This document shows positions 1 through 9,676 of a stretch of 64,000 bases of DNA, piece after piece. Numbering within the stretch: the first letter of the stretch is position 1; every line of letters starts with the position of its first letter. The position numbers and the translations under genes were made by a program. The DNA comes from Sthenelais limicola (Eukaryota; Annelida; Polychaeta; Phyllodocida; Sigalionidae), in contig OW804096.1 in assembly GCA_942159475.1 (NCBI GenBank), positions 137,525,791-137,589,790 of the forward strand, given 5' to 3'. The notes beneath the pieces were generated by a model. That model made no database searches and was not told the DNA's origin. It saw only the letters and a program-made list of their open reading frames with translations.

Positions 1-1885
1 ATCTCAGACCTATGCTTGAGACCCATCACATGAGGGAACAAAGCCTTTTGGTTAGACCAACTATTTCCTGGCTTTATTGGGGTCAACTTGATTGAATTGC
101 TTCTTTCATGACAAATTCATAACTAACTTCCCTCTAAATTCAGCCAGTATAGCCTGTGGTGGCATTTCCATCTCTGTCACATATTGCTCCCCACTTTGCA
201 TAGTTCAGGTGGCTGTATCTATAGTTGGTAGAAATATGGGAGCATTCCACAGGCCATCTCTCTGGGCATATAATTATGTGAATTGAAGAAGGATTGATAC
301 AATGCCCAGGTCTTTTATTCTGTTTCCTCAACAATTTGTTGATGGTTGTCTGAAATTCATTAGAAACACAGCAACAGAAGGCTGAGTTTAGAGTTTGGTG
401 CCCACTAGTGGCCATTTTCTCTCAGTAGATTCAAGTTCTTGTATAAACATATAACAGCAGCAGGACATTGATGAATTCAGTCCTATCTATCAAAATATGA
501 GTAAATTTGGTGAGGTTGTGTACATCCATCACACAACAGGGCATCTGCATGTGTGACCAATGATTACATACTATTTGTAATAGCTGAAAATGCACCATTA
601 ACTTTCTTTCTCTAAATAGTATGCTGTATCCTTACCAGCTGTAATCTGTAAGTCAGGATTGGCTTCCCCACCAATCACAAACCATTGAAGATTGATATCA
701 CCAGACATTTCCCAGACATATATTTGACAAATTTCTGAGGTAGTATGATCTTTGTCACCTTTTGGGAAAACTTAATTTTAGGACAGATCTTGCATTTATT
801 CTCACCATTTAACTACTTTTATCCATCTATGTTGTTTCATGCACAATATCTTGCATGTACCTTGTTTCCCTGGAAGTGGGAGTCATAAGCAACATGTGTT
901 TTCTTCAAATATAATTCATCTTTATAATGATTACAATTGTAATGCACTGATCAATAAGTTGGTTGCTATGGCAACACTGTATCATTTTACAATACTATCT
1001 AAAGTGGTTTTAGACATGTTCAATGAATTCCTCACCCTTGAAAACCTATGTTTTGGTATGCTGCACTTCAAAATCCGATGATTATTAACAAAGTTACTAT
1101 TGAGGCAGCCATATTGGCAGCCATCTTGGAATTTTAAAAATGTTGTAAGATGTTTGGTTAACATTATTTGGAAAACTTCCTTGAAAAGAATCACCCATAG
1201 CCTTATTAGTGATCTCTATGTAAGGTTTTCTTCTTTGTCCGTTTGATTATACAGTAGAAATGATGATATCTGACATTTGACCTCATTACAAATGACCTTG
1301 ACCTTGACAAAGGTCACCAACCTTTGACAAGATAATTAATAAATATTGTCTCCACCCCTACACTGTTTTTAAAGGGTCTAGCTGAAATATTGTTTAAGCT
1401 ATAAAACAGAAACAGGTAACACAGCTTAAAAGTAGCCACCATTTTTTAAAATGGCCGCCATCTTGAAAATATTGAAAATTCACTCTGTCATCCGCCAGAT
1501 TTGAATTTAGCACATATCAATTGTCTAAGAACAAGTCTTGTAATGCTTCTACTAAAAAACGCCTCAACTAGTTTGATTTTCTGAAAATGGGCCTAGTCTA
1601 GAAGGAGTACTTGTTTTTATCTTATGGCGAACAAATTATATGCATTGTTTTGATTCGTTTTTGAGGCAAAAAAAACAAAAAAAATAATAATAGCGTTATG
1701 TAATAAGCGGTGACCGAATGAAGAAGTTGTTGTAGTATTTGATGAAATGCTGAATAAGATCTGACGCGTGAAGAATTAACTATGTACTGTACTTAAATGT
1801 TTAAATGTATTATGCTTTTTGTATTGATTACTTAAATATCATTTTCAAATGGAGATGAGACATATCACTGTTGTGAATATCTGCC
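1..1885. other. Gene-free AT-rich stretch
   Basis: I see no supportable gene here; open frames are short and lack recognisable motifs. A short GACCTTGACC-type repeat lies near 1290-1330 and a phrase resembling the common ATGGCCGCCATCTTG motif of marine invertebrate repeats near 1450. A-rich runs occur near 1668-1690. The right end, with AATAAA at 1886 and a ten-base A run at 1899-1908, looks like the 3' end of a retrotransposed sequence. Confidence 0.5.
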
Positions 1886-1892
1886 AATAAAA

Positions 1893-2087
1893 TTGTTTAA
1901 AAAAAAAAGATGCGCAGAAGCCCCTCTAATTGAATTAATATTACCAAAGAGTACACAATTTAAGAAATCACTATACTGTAATATTTGTAGAGAGTGGAAT
2001 AATCTACATATATCATTCCGATCGATCGAGACATTTCAGAATTTTAAACTTGCTGTGAAAAATATAATATTACCTCCATTACACTAA
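1893..2087 (+). pseudogene. LINE ORF2 extreme C-terminus fragment
   Basis: A 64-codon open stretch just after a poly-A run. Its last forty residues fit the tail of non-LTR retrotransposon ORF2 proteins: a W-N-[NL] core (REWNNLH), a short spacer, then an F-x-x-F-K-x-x-V-K helix. This tail lies downstream of the reverse transcriptase and thumb. No RT motif is present, so this is a truncated 3' piece. The assignment rests on this short pattern and on similar tails at 4.7, 26.6, 34.2 and 56.6 kb in this window. Confidence 0.4.
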
Positions 2088-2216
2088 GATGGAAATGCTG
2101 GAGTTTGTGTGTGTGTTATGGCTATAATCCTAGAAGTATAACCCTTAATATGACAGAAACCCTAACAAAGCATTACCATCCGTTGGACTTGACTTAGACT
2201 GTTCAACCTTTGCAGG

Positions 2217-2935
2217 ATGCAGACTCCCAGGAAACCAATGTTTACTGAAATGACTAGTGCCTCTCTGAGTTCAGTTGGAAGTCAGACTAGTGAGACCGCT
2301 AGTAGAAAAACTGGGCAAGAAAAGTCAACTGGGAATAAGGATTTTGATAGAGGACAGGTTCAGGGGGATGTGTACGTCCCAAAACCTTCAAAATCACCTA
2401 AGGATACAAAGTCGAAAAAAAAAATTGCAACAGGTGGTGCAGATGATCCGTCAGATCCCTCCAGTACTGTTCTAGCTCTGAATCCTCTGATGCTACGAGA
2501 AAGGACAGGAAATAAAAGAAGAAAGCTAGGAAGGCAAGATATAGCAAGATCACACATAAAGATCATTCCCTGGTACAAGGGATACAAGTTTTGATGGGTC
2601 TGATGATTCAGATGTTATGTTTGCTTACTCTCCTAAAGAGGGGAGACAGCATCACACAGCAAGGTTGCCAATCATTAAGCTGTGGGACCAGAAAGATCCA
2701 TGGCGGGTCTATCTAGCCTAGATGAAGGTGTTGGCAGTTGCCTTCAATTGGTCTGAGGATGAATTTCTGAATCAATTCCAGTGTGGGTGCAAGAGGCAGC
2801 TATCCGAGATGGGGGACTTACCCGATGATCTGACATTGAACAAATTTGTGGCTCTCATGGAAACTAACATTGGAGAATGCACTCGCAGCAAGAAGCAGGC
2901 TGAATTTTACAACTGCAGACAGACTGTATCTAGAT
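2217..2935 (+). pseudogene. gag: Ty3/gypsy-type gag relic (basic N-terminus and capsid start)
   Basis: The first part, 2217-2594, encodes a Ser/Lys-rich low-complexity region. A frameshift near 2580 leads into an acidic SDDSD stretch and then the start of a retrotransposon capsid: KLWDQKDPW, a premature TAG at 2719-2721, and a region with RQLSEMGDLP and KQAEFYNCRQT. The same capsid segment occurs at 47.2 kb (RQLAEMGDLP, KQAEFYNSRQT), which carries a zinc knuckle downstream and supports the gag call. Similarity stops near 2930, so the capsid is truncated. Gag forms the retroelement particle and packages RNA; this copy cannot. Confidence 0.6.
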
Positions 2936-3140
2936 ACGGAAGAATATGATAGTATAGGTGCCGAAAATGATGTAGAGTTTGACTTGGAGGAAGAATTACA
3001 TAATTTAATTGAGGAGGACACTGAGGAGGACACTAAGAAAACGGTAATACTTCAGGCACTTCCAGGAAAGAAATCCAGGAAAGTCCAGGAAAGAAATAAA
3101 TGAGAGAATCAAAGTCCTGGAAAATGACATGGCGAGTTGT
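2936..3140 (+). other. Short acidic open stretch after the gag relic
   Basis: About 2941-3102 reads openly in one frame and is rich in Glu and Asp (EEDTEEDTKK), then basic. I recognise no domain. It may be foreign sequence joined to the truncated gag or part of a retroelement spacer. Confidence 0.25.
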
Positions 3141-3449
3141 ACAACTTTAGTCACGAATTTCTGGGATTTTGGGTATAGTTGTGTGACTGTAGATTACAAG
3201 CTTTACACGGCTCGCTGCGCCTGTACTTGATTCCTGAACCAGTTCGTCACGCGCTGGTGGTCAGCTCCGGCCAATCAGGTGGCGGTTGCGTATCTTACGC
3301 ATCTGTTCCATGCAGTGTTGCACCTAAGTAGGGTGTCTCCGATGTCTACCCTGAGCGCAGGGTAAGTGAGGGAGCGAATGGATAGTGAATTGTTATTGTT
3401 TTTTAAAAATGTTGAAGTGATGGTGAATCCCAGAAATTTGTGACTAAAG
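3141..3449. mobile_element. Inverted-repeat element (MITE candidate), about 309 bp
   Basis: The ends are 24-bp inverted repeats: CTTTAGTCACGAATTTCTGG... at 3141-3164 and its reverse complement at 3426-3449, with one mismatch. The interior is GC-richer than the surroundings and has no coding potential. Size and structure fit a non-autonomous DNA transposon. I could not fix a target-site duplication because the right end abuts the foldback at 3449. Confidence 0.6.
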
Positions 3450-3643
3450 CAATTAGAGCCTTCAGTTGTAGTGGGGGTTCATTGTCTGTTTGCCCGGGAC
3501 CCCACCTCGGCTCCGCCTCGGTGGGGGTCCCTAAGCAAACAGACATTGTCTGTTTGCCCAGGACCCCACCTCGGCTCCGCCTCGGTGGGGGTCCCTAAGC
3601 AAACAGACAACGAACCCCCACTACAACTGAAGGCTCTAATCGC
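3449..3643. repeat. Palindromic foldback with internal 64-bp tandem duplication
   Basis: The arms 3449-3495 and 3597-3643 are near-perfect inverted repeats that begin GCAATTAGAGCCTTC. Inside, two 64-bp units (3481-3544 and 3545-3608) are tandem copies differing by about one base. Each unit is itself palindromic, running GTCTGTTTGCCC to GCAAACAGAC around a GGACCCCACC/GGTGGGGGTCC stem. The whole region can fold as one long hairpin or as two consecutive hairpins. No protein call is warranted although a short frame is open. Confidence 0.75.
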
Positions 3644-3684
3644 CCAGAGGCCTCAACGATGAAATCTGAAATCTACGAAAGTTT

Positions 3685-4751
3685 AATAACTTGAGACCTA
3701 TAGCCTTGGTTCCCATAATGTCCAAAATATTAGAAAAATGCATCTATGACCCTATTACGGCTTATATGAAAAGAAACAACTTGTATACTGCTTCCCAAGG
3801 TGGTTTTAGATCAAATCGATCGACTGATATTTTATTTCTTTACCCCTATTTTAAAAGGTATTAACTCAGGTAAAATGAGTGTTGCGAATTATTACGACAT
3901 CGCAAAAGCATTTAATTGCATAAATCATGAAATATTGTATCATAAACTGAGGTATTATAAATTCAATCCCAAGTTAACAAATATAATTATGAACTATTTG
4001 TTGAACAGGTCTCAAAGGACAGTTCTGAATGAGTTTATTTCTACCCCTATTACGATCAACAAAGGTGTACCACAAGGCAGCCATTTAGGGCCGATTGTGT
4101 TTTTAATATATATAAACAATTTACCTGTCTGTATCAATAATATGAATTATCCCTCAGCAGAAATCAATATAACAATGTATGCAGACGACACTGCTCTAAG
4201 TGTCACCAGTGATAATTTACGTGAAAGTGTAAGAATATCCCAAGAGGCTACTAATAATATTGATACCTGGACGACAGCAAATAAATTAAAATTAAATGAA
4301 AAAAAGTGTCAGGTTCAACTTCTAGGCACAAAAAGAAAAGAAACAAGATTAACATAGCAGCTTTTGGAAATATATTCTTGAACGGTCACAATATCACCTG
4401 GACAAAGAATATTACTTATCTTGGCTTCAAGGTCGATTTGAGTTTGTCTATGGTGAATGATCAGAGGGACACCAACACCTTAACATCAGTAAATTGACAA
4501 AAACATAAAAAATTTCGTTATTACGTATCATGTACATAAAAAGGGATGTCCTTTGTGATGAAGATGAAAGAGTGACAAGATTACATAAGGGCATCATTCT
4601 CAACAGAGCAAGACCTAACATTGAAAAAGTAAGGAAAAGTCCCCATTTTAGTGGACCACAACTATGGAACAAATTGCCTCCTCAAATAAGAAATAATGAG
4701 TGGAATTCCACAAAAAATTACCTTAAAAAGGACGAGCTGTGGTGGAAATAA
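3685..4751 (+). pseudogene. LINE ORF2 reverse transcriptase (3' half)
   Basis: Non-LTR reverse transcriptase. The order of motifs is LRPIALVP (3691), GGFRSNRST, motif A YYDIAKAFNCINH, KGVPQGSHLGP, motif C MYADDTAL near 4175-4200, and a C-terminal tail with WNKLPPQIRN ending at 4749. A frameshift near 3840 separates the N-terminal motifs from the 185-codon RT core; further shifts occur near 4310 and after 4497. The YADD catalytic pair is intact but the ORF is not. The 5' endonuclease part is absent, typical of 5'-truncated LINE copies. It would copy its own RNA at a nicked target; this copy is dead. Confidence 0.85.
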
Positions 4752-5181
4752 CGATGCAAAGCTCTATTACATATTGGTCTCTCTCTAGTACGAAACACTC
4801 GTTTTTATCAGTTCATTAAGGGCTTTATTATTTCTGTGATTACTGGAGAAAAAAAATATAAAAAAATGGTTGTATGTATATTGCAGAAAGATTAGGCACT
4901 AAGCCCCTTAAAAGTATTATTTTCTACTATATAAGTGTTGTCATGCGACCTTATCACTGTAATGTCTTTATATTGTGTCGATCTGATAACATAGGTATTA
5001 CACCTTCTGTCGATTTATATCATCTCAAACTGATTGATTTTCCTAAAATCATGTATTGATCTTTAAAATTAAAATTATTATTATTAATCTTGATGTACAT
5101 TATATCCTTTTCACTTGAGTAGAATGAGATTACTATATTCGCATGGAAATGTTCTCAATAAAATTTCTCTCTAAAAAAAAA
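4752..5181 (+). other. LINE 3' UTR with poly-A tail
   Basis: Non-coding AT-rich sequence that follows the ORF2 stop. It ends with AATAAA at 5157-5162 and an A run at 5173-5181, marking the 3' end of this LINE copy. I see nothing else in it. Confidence 0.55.
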
Positions 5182-5239
5182 TGAAAGGAATTTCATTGTG
5201 GATACTGAGCTAGAATTTGTGCAGGGACATTCTTTATAA

Positions 5240-5990
5240 AAAAACCTCCATGGAAAAATTACAGGATGAACAGGAGGTGATAAAGCAACAGCACAAGGAT
5301 ACTCATGTGATTATCGAAAACATACATAGGGACCTGTACTAACAAGTGAGTCCAATATCGATTGCCACCAAAATACTAGGGATCTTTCTCCCTACAATCT
5401 GGGAAGGTGCTATAATTATTGGTGTATATATATGCATATATTGGCAAAACCAGGCTATGGACAGGAAATCTGCATCCTACATAAATCTACGATAGACAGG
5501 ATGATCGCTGAAGGTTCTGACAGTTTTAAGGATCCAACCAAATTTCCTAAAGAAGACTGGCCAAATGCATCGAAAACCCTGTTGAAAATCTACAACACAG
5601 AATATTCCTATGATCAATTGGACCTTCTTACATCAGGCATTAAACTATCTGAGTTCAAGACGAAAGCTATCAAGCTATCAAGGGGAACATTCCCCCCCCC
5701 CCCTTTTCTAACTTCAGCCATAGCCTATTCAGATTTAACGGCAAGGAGTTCTGCTCAGCTGAACAAGCTTACCAGTTCACTAAGGCAACACAAACAGGTA
5801 ACCCACTGATAGCTGCAACAATTGCCAAAACAACCTGTCCCACAAGTGCGAAAAGATGGGATGAACGCTGTGGTAACAACAACATTTGGGACAAAATTAA
5901 AAACCAAGTGACCTCCTCTGACCCAGCAAGCCCTACATGTGGCGCAGCAAGGCGAACCCAACCACATATACAATTGCCTGGTAATTCTAA
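5240..5990 (+). pseudogene. NADAR-type ORF1 relic of a LINE (copy a)
   Basis: The left part has a short Gln/Lys-rich helix (5252-5331, then a stop). From 5432 a 125-codon stretch leads to a run of twelve C at 5692-5703, where the frame slips. In the following frame a NADAR core reads SNFSHSLFRFNGKEF then SAEQAYQFTKA, with a later RWDE, continuing to about 5990. The SNF...EQAYQ block is the N-terminal signature of the NADAR/YbiA family (known for bacteria and phages; N-glycosidase or ADP-ribose-related). The C-terminal NADAR block is missing, so the domain is truncated. The arrangement matches the copies at 8, 10, 29, 31, 32 and 50 kb. Confidence 0.6.
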
Positions 5991-6258
5991 AGACAAGCAA
6001 CAGAAGCAGAAATGAATATGGCTGTTTCAACGAAGATATTTCCCAGGTAAAAACTTTAATTTTGTGTGATTCACAAATTCTCTTGTTTCCCGCTATATTT
6101 CTCTTAAGCCTTGTTGACCTGTGTCATGTTAAATGATGAACCAAGTTCAACAACTTCATTCGCTAGCATGTACAAAAGTTTTTAAAATAATTAGTATTGT
6201 CAGAGAGTTCAAGAATGTACATACTTGTTACGATTGGATGGTGAAATATTTGACTTAA

Positions 6259-6817
6259 AGATATATGCGGGTGTCAACACACACGCCACCTAGCGGCTCC
6301 TATTTTTCTTTGAAATATTTCGTTATCATCATAAGTTGAGACGTATTTGTGCACAACTTCCAATATCTACAGGATTTATTTTTATTACAGCAGTTTTGAG
6401 TCATGTTTTTTAAGATTCATTTTCATTGAAAATGAGAAAAAGACATGCTTGATTACTAAATTTGGGTGATGTGGTCAACTTCAAATGACCACAACTTTTT
6501 TTTGGCCCCGTCAATGTACAGGTTTTTTTTGGCAAATCTGTAGCATAATACACCAAATATATGTGTAGAAAGTTTTGATGAAAAGTCACCGATCAATTTT
6601 TTTTTATATAATGAAATGTGAAAAAAAACCCACATTTTTCCATAGACTTCAGTGCTAAAGCACTGTTATTTTCAAGTGGCCGTAGAAAAAAAAATAACTC
6701 GTTTACATGTACTTTTTTTTTCATTTCTTGCATTGTTATGTAGGCAGGAACGATCCCTGAAAGTTTCATGAAAAAGTCACCGACCAATTTTTTTTCATTG
6801 AACACCCGCGTATACCT
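6259..6817. mobile_element. TTAA-flanked inverted-repeat element, 559 bp
   Basis: The element begins AGATATATGCGGGTG and ends CACCCGCGTATACCT, a 15-bp imperfect terminal inverted repeat. TTAA flanks both ends (6255-6258 and 6818-6821), which fits a TTAA target duplication as in piggyBac-type transposons. The interior is A/T-rich with long T runs. It contains two direct copies of a phrase like AAAGTCACCGAYCAATTTTTTT near 6582 and 6776. There is no coding potential, so it is non-autonomous. The TIR start is not the classical piggyBac CCY, so the superfamily is a guess. Confidence 0.65.
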
Positions 6818-6957
6818 TTAATGAAGCAGAGGGATAGATATTTTAAGTATGCTAACGGATACAAATCTGCTGACGTCCTCAATCAGGCAAAACTTCAGAA
6901 ACAGGTGAATAAAAAGTCCCTCAAGAATGAATATATTAAGATCCCTTCACTATTAAA

Positions 6958-7004
6958 TTGGGGTTTTGGGTTTTGGGTTTTGGGGGTTTTGGGGTTTTGG
7001 GGTT
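6958..7004 (+). repeat. GGGTTTT-type simple repeat
   Basis: An imperfect array of GGGTTTT/GGGGTTTT units, about six in a row. The G runs could form a G-quadruplex on this strand. It resembles telomeric repeats of some protists but metazoan telomeres are TTAGGG, so I treat it as a microsatellite. Confidence 0.8.
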
Positions 7005-7240
7005 GCAATTGACAAATAAGTGTCAGTAATAATAACAATAGCGGCTAAGGATTGAGATCTAGTCAAACATTATTCGCTAAGTTATTGCCAATCACTTCAG
7101 TGATTATGCATAGTACCAGGACATTTTAATAGTATTGGTAATTTGGGGAGAATTAACCAATATATTGAAATTTTATATCAGTGTGAGCAAATCAAGGGGC
7201 ATTTGAGATTTACCCGCTGGTATAAACATTGCATCGGACA

Positions 7241-7920
7241 ATGGGTGGCGGTAGAATGAACCGAAAGAAAAAAAGGAAACAAGGCCAGGGAATAGGAGTA
7301 GATCCTGCCAATAACAAGACATCAAGCTAATATAATCCTGATCTATCCTCCGAAATGAAATCATTATATTCCCAGATGGAATCTTTAATGAGGAACCAAA
7401 AAGATTTCCAAAATGCAATACATCAAAAAATCAAGGAAGAAAGAACCGAAACAAAAGGTACCATTGAATCACACTCACAATTTGTCAATGATTTGATAGG
7501 TGATTTGGACAATGATATAACTAAAAGAATTGCTCATAAAGACGTGGTATTTGATGTTAAACGTGAAACCGATTACTTGGGCCAAGATGTACATTGCCTG
7601 AGAAATGAATTAGACTCAGTAGAGACACTCGCAAAAGAGAACTATTCCCCATTTTTCGTACAAAGTAGCTGAAAAAGCCTATAGGCAGGGCTTTCAAAAG
7701 GGGAGGATAACCGCAAATGATTGTCAAGCTGAACAATAATGGTATCAAGGAGGAGCTTATAAGTAGTCAGAAAGTGTTGAAGGATGTTCTTCCCCCCCTC
7801 CCTACACCCCGAGTGCAGCAGAAACCGAGCCTTGCACATCAGATTGCAAAGAGGGCGATGACATTAGGCTACAATGAAGAAGAAACAAGATCTAAAGGAG
7901 ATAAGCTAGTTTTAAATTGA
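7241..7920 (+). pseudogene. LINE ORF1 relic: coiled coil and basic C-terminal domain (copy b)
   Basis: The start at 7241 encodes MGGGRMNRKKKRK, a very basic N-terminus that matches the one at 49722 (MGAG, stop, GNRKKRKEKR). A stop follows, then 7355-7672 encodes a heptad-rich coiled coil ending VFDVKRETDY, closely matching the protein at 49844-50263. A gap and frameshift near 7665 lead to 7717-7919, a basic segment with QQKPSLAHQIAKRAM that again matches the 50.4 kb copy. This layout resembles L1 ORF1p: trimerising coiled coil, RRM, nucleic-acid-binding C-terminal domain. It should bind element RNA. The NADAR domain follows after about 230 bp. Confidence 0.65.
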
Positions 7921-8139
7921 AGAGTAATCAACCATAACCTTTTTTTCATCATCATACTTAAAAGAAACTCTAGGTAACAAGTAATATCCTTTTGAAAACT
8001 TTAACATACAATGCTCATGTACAATGCTTTTCAGAGTATTATGTTCACAAGTTTTTCATTAATTTTGGGATCATAAAACACAATCACATCCATCTGGAAC
8101 CATCCCTGAGGAATTACACCCCAAATCCACAAAGATAAT

Positions 8140-8590
8140 TCCTGTGAATGGAGGGTACGCTTTTCAAAGAAAAAAGGCACTTTTTTGTCCAATTTCTTCA
8201 GTGTTAAATTTATGTATGACGACTTTGAATATTCATGTGCTGAACAAGCCTACTTGCAAAAAAGATCATGAAGAAAGATCGGCTGAGAAGTAAAATCTTA
8301 AACACAAGAGATCTATGATTGGGAAGCGATTGCTGGGAAGCGATTGCAAACAATGAAATGAAAAAAATCATATTCGCAAAGTTAGACCAAAATCAACTTC
8401 TGAGAAGAAAGTTGGTAGGGATGGGTAACTGCGAACAGATAGAGGCAACCCCTGACAGAATATATGGCGCCAGGTGTTACCTAGGCAACCAGAGATTGGA
8501 CGATCATTCCTGGGAAGGAGGGAACCTTTTAGGAAAGATGTTGATGGAAATAAGGGAAAATGAAAGTGTTCTGAAAGAGGCAGAAAACAA
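8140..8590 (+). pseudogene. NADAR domain of copy b, frameshifted
   Basis: The NADAR N-terminal half starts with GGYAFQ at 8150 and continues through DDFEYSCAEQAYLQK, the equivalent of GGYAFQ and FEYTSSEQAYFDK at 50.6 kb. After frameshifts and a 14-bp tandem duplication (8320-8333, 8334-8347) the C-terminal half reads CWEAIANNEM, AKLDQNQLLRRKL, a YLGNQ block where canonical NADAR has a WG-type motif, and NLLGKMLMEIRENE. Together these span nearly a whole NADAR domain. The W...M...K-x-x-QN...L order and the final LG-x-x-LM-x-IR block are family hallmarks. The domain then runs in frame into a hAT transposase end. Confidence 0.65.
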
Positions 8591-9242
8591 GACAGATCCG
8601 CCCACACTTCCACGCCATAAAACAAGGCCAAAAAGATATGACAATGGTGGAGCTCCACACCAATTCACCTTCGTAAAAACATTCTTTGGGCAATCGTATT
8701 ATGAAACTTTGGAGAGGGTCATAGGAGAATTAAGAAGAAGATTTAATCAGGCGACCTTCAGTTTTCTGAAAGGGATAGAACATGTTGTTCTGTCTGCTTG
8801 CAAAGGTAATTCTGTAGACTTTCAGGTACTGAAGAGGTACGAAAATGATCTTTCCTTTGACAAGCTCACACTGCAATTAGCTATGCTTCCTGCCTTGAAT
8901 GAAACAGAGGTGGTAGATATGTCCAGGAATGGGTTGAGCATGAGGCAGGTGTCAAAAGCTGTGACTTCGTCCAAGACAACTAGAGCACTCTTCAGTGAAG
9001 TGGACAAGTTGTTGCGACTTTATCTGACATTGCCTGTTACCTCTGCAACTGCAGAACACACATTTTCTACACTGCGATGCATCAAAACATACCTAAGAGC
9101 CACCATGTCTCAGCAAAGATTGAATAATTGTGTCATACTCCATGGACACCAGAGGGAATATGATCACCTGGATATGGTTGAAATTGCTAAAGAGTTTACG
9201 AAATGCAACACAACAAGAGAGACTTATTTTGGGTGTTACTAA
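8591..9242 (+). pseudogene. hAT-family transposase C-terminal region
   Basis: About 215 codons, open to a TAA at 9240-9242. The start (TDPPTLPRHKTRPKRY) and the following FFGQSYYETLERVIGEL...RF pattern match hAT transposases of the zinc-finger MYM/TTF type. The end carries the hAT dimerisation block: LYLTLPVTSATAEHTFSTL and YLRATMSQQRLNNCVIL. The N-terminal DNA-binding and most of the RNase-H-like catalytic region are absent, so this piece cannot transpose. It is fused in frame to the upstream NADAR half. The absence of stops over the hAT part suggests a recent insertion or selection on the fused frame, which I cannot tell apart. Confidence 0.8.
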
Positions 9243-9676
9243 AACTGTTGTATTGTAAGACTTTTTTTTTACACTGGTTATATTCACATTATGCAATAAG
9301 TAAATTATTCTCAATGTAAGTTGTATTCATAGTCCACACACAGGGAATCTAATTCTGAAGTGCAACAGTATTTGAATAATGTTTTTACACACAAGAAAAA
9401 ATCCAAAAAAATGGTTATTCTAGTCTGGAACCTTGATGAATACATTATATCTACATTATAGCAGTCCGTCCACAGTCGCGTGCAGACGTGTTGGATAAAC
9501 CCTCCTAGTGAAACAAAGGATTATCGCCCACACTCATACTACGCATATTCATTCATTCAAACATATTGGACTTATTTGAACATTATTTTGTGTGAGTAGA
9601 TTTGACTCTGAACTGTGTATATCACTGAACTGTGTATATCTGGTATTTATTGTATATTACCCACTAGGCGGCAATC
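9243..9676 (+). other. Probable 5' UTR/promoter of the NADAR-LINE
   Basis: Non-coding stretch before the ORF1 start at 9677. A moderately GC-rich patch at 9465-9530 could be an internal LINE promoter, but I see no diagnostic motif. No target-site duplication could be fixed. Confidence 0.3.

Noticed and set aside
6958..7004. Telomere remnant
   Set aside because: GGGTTTT is not the metazoan telomere repeat and the array is short and imperfect.
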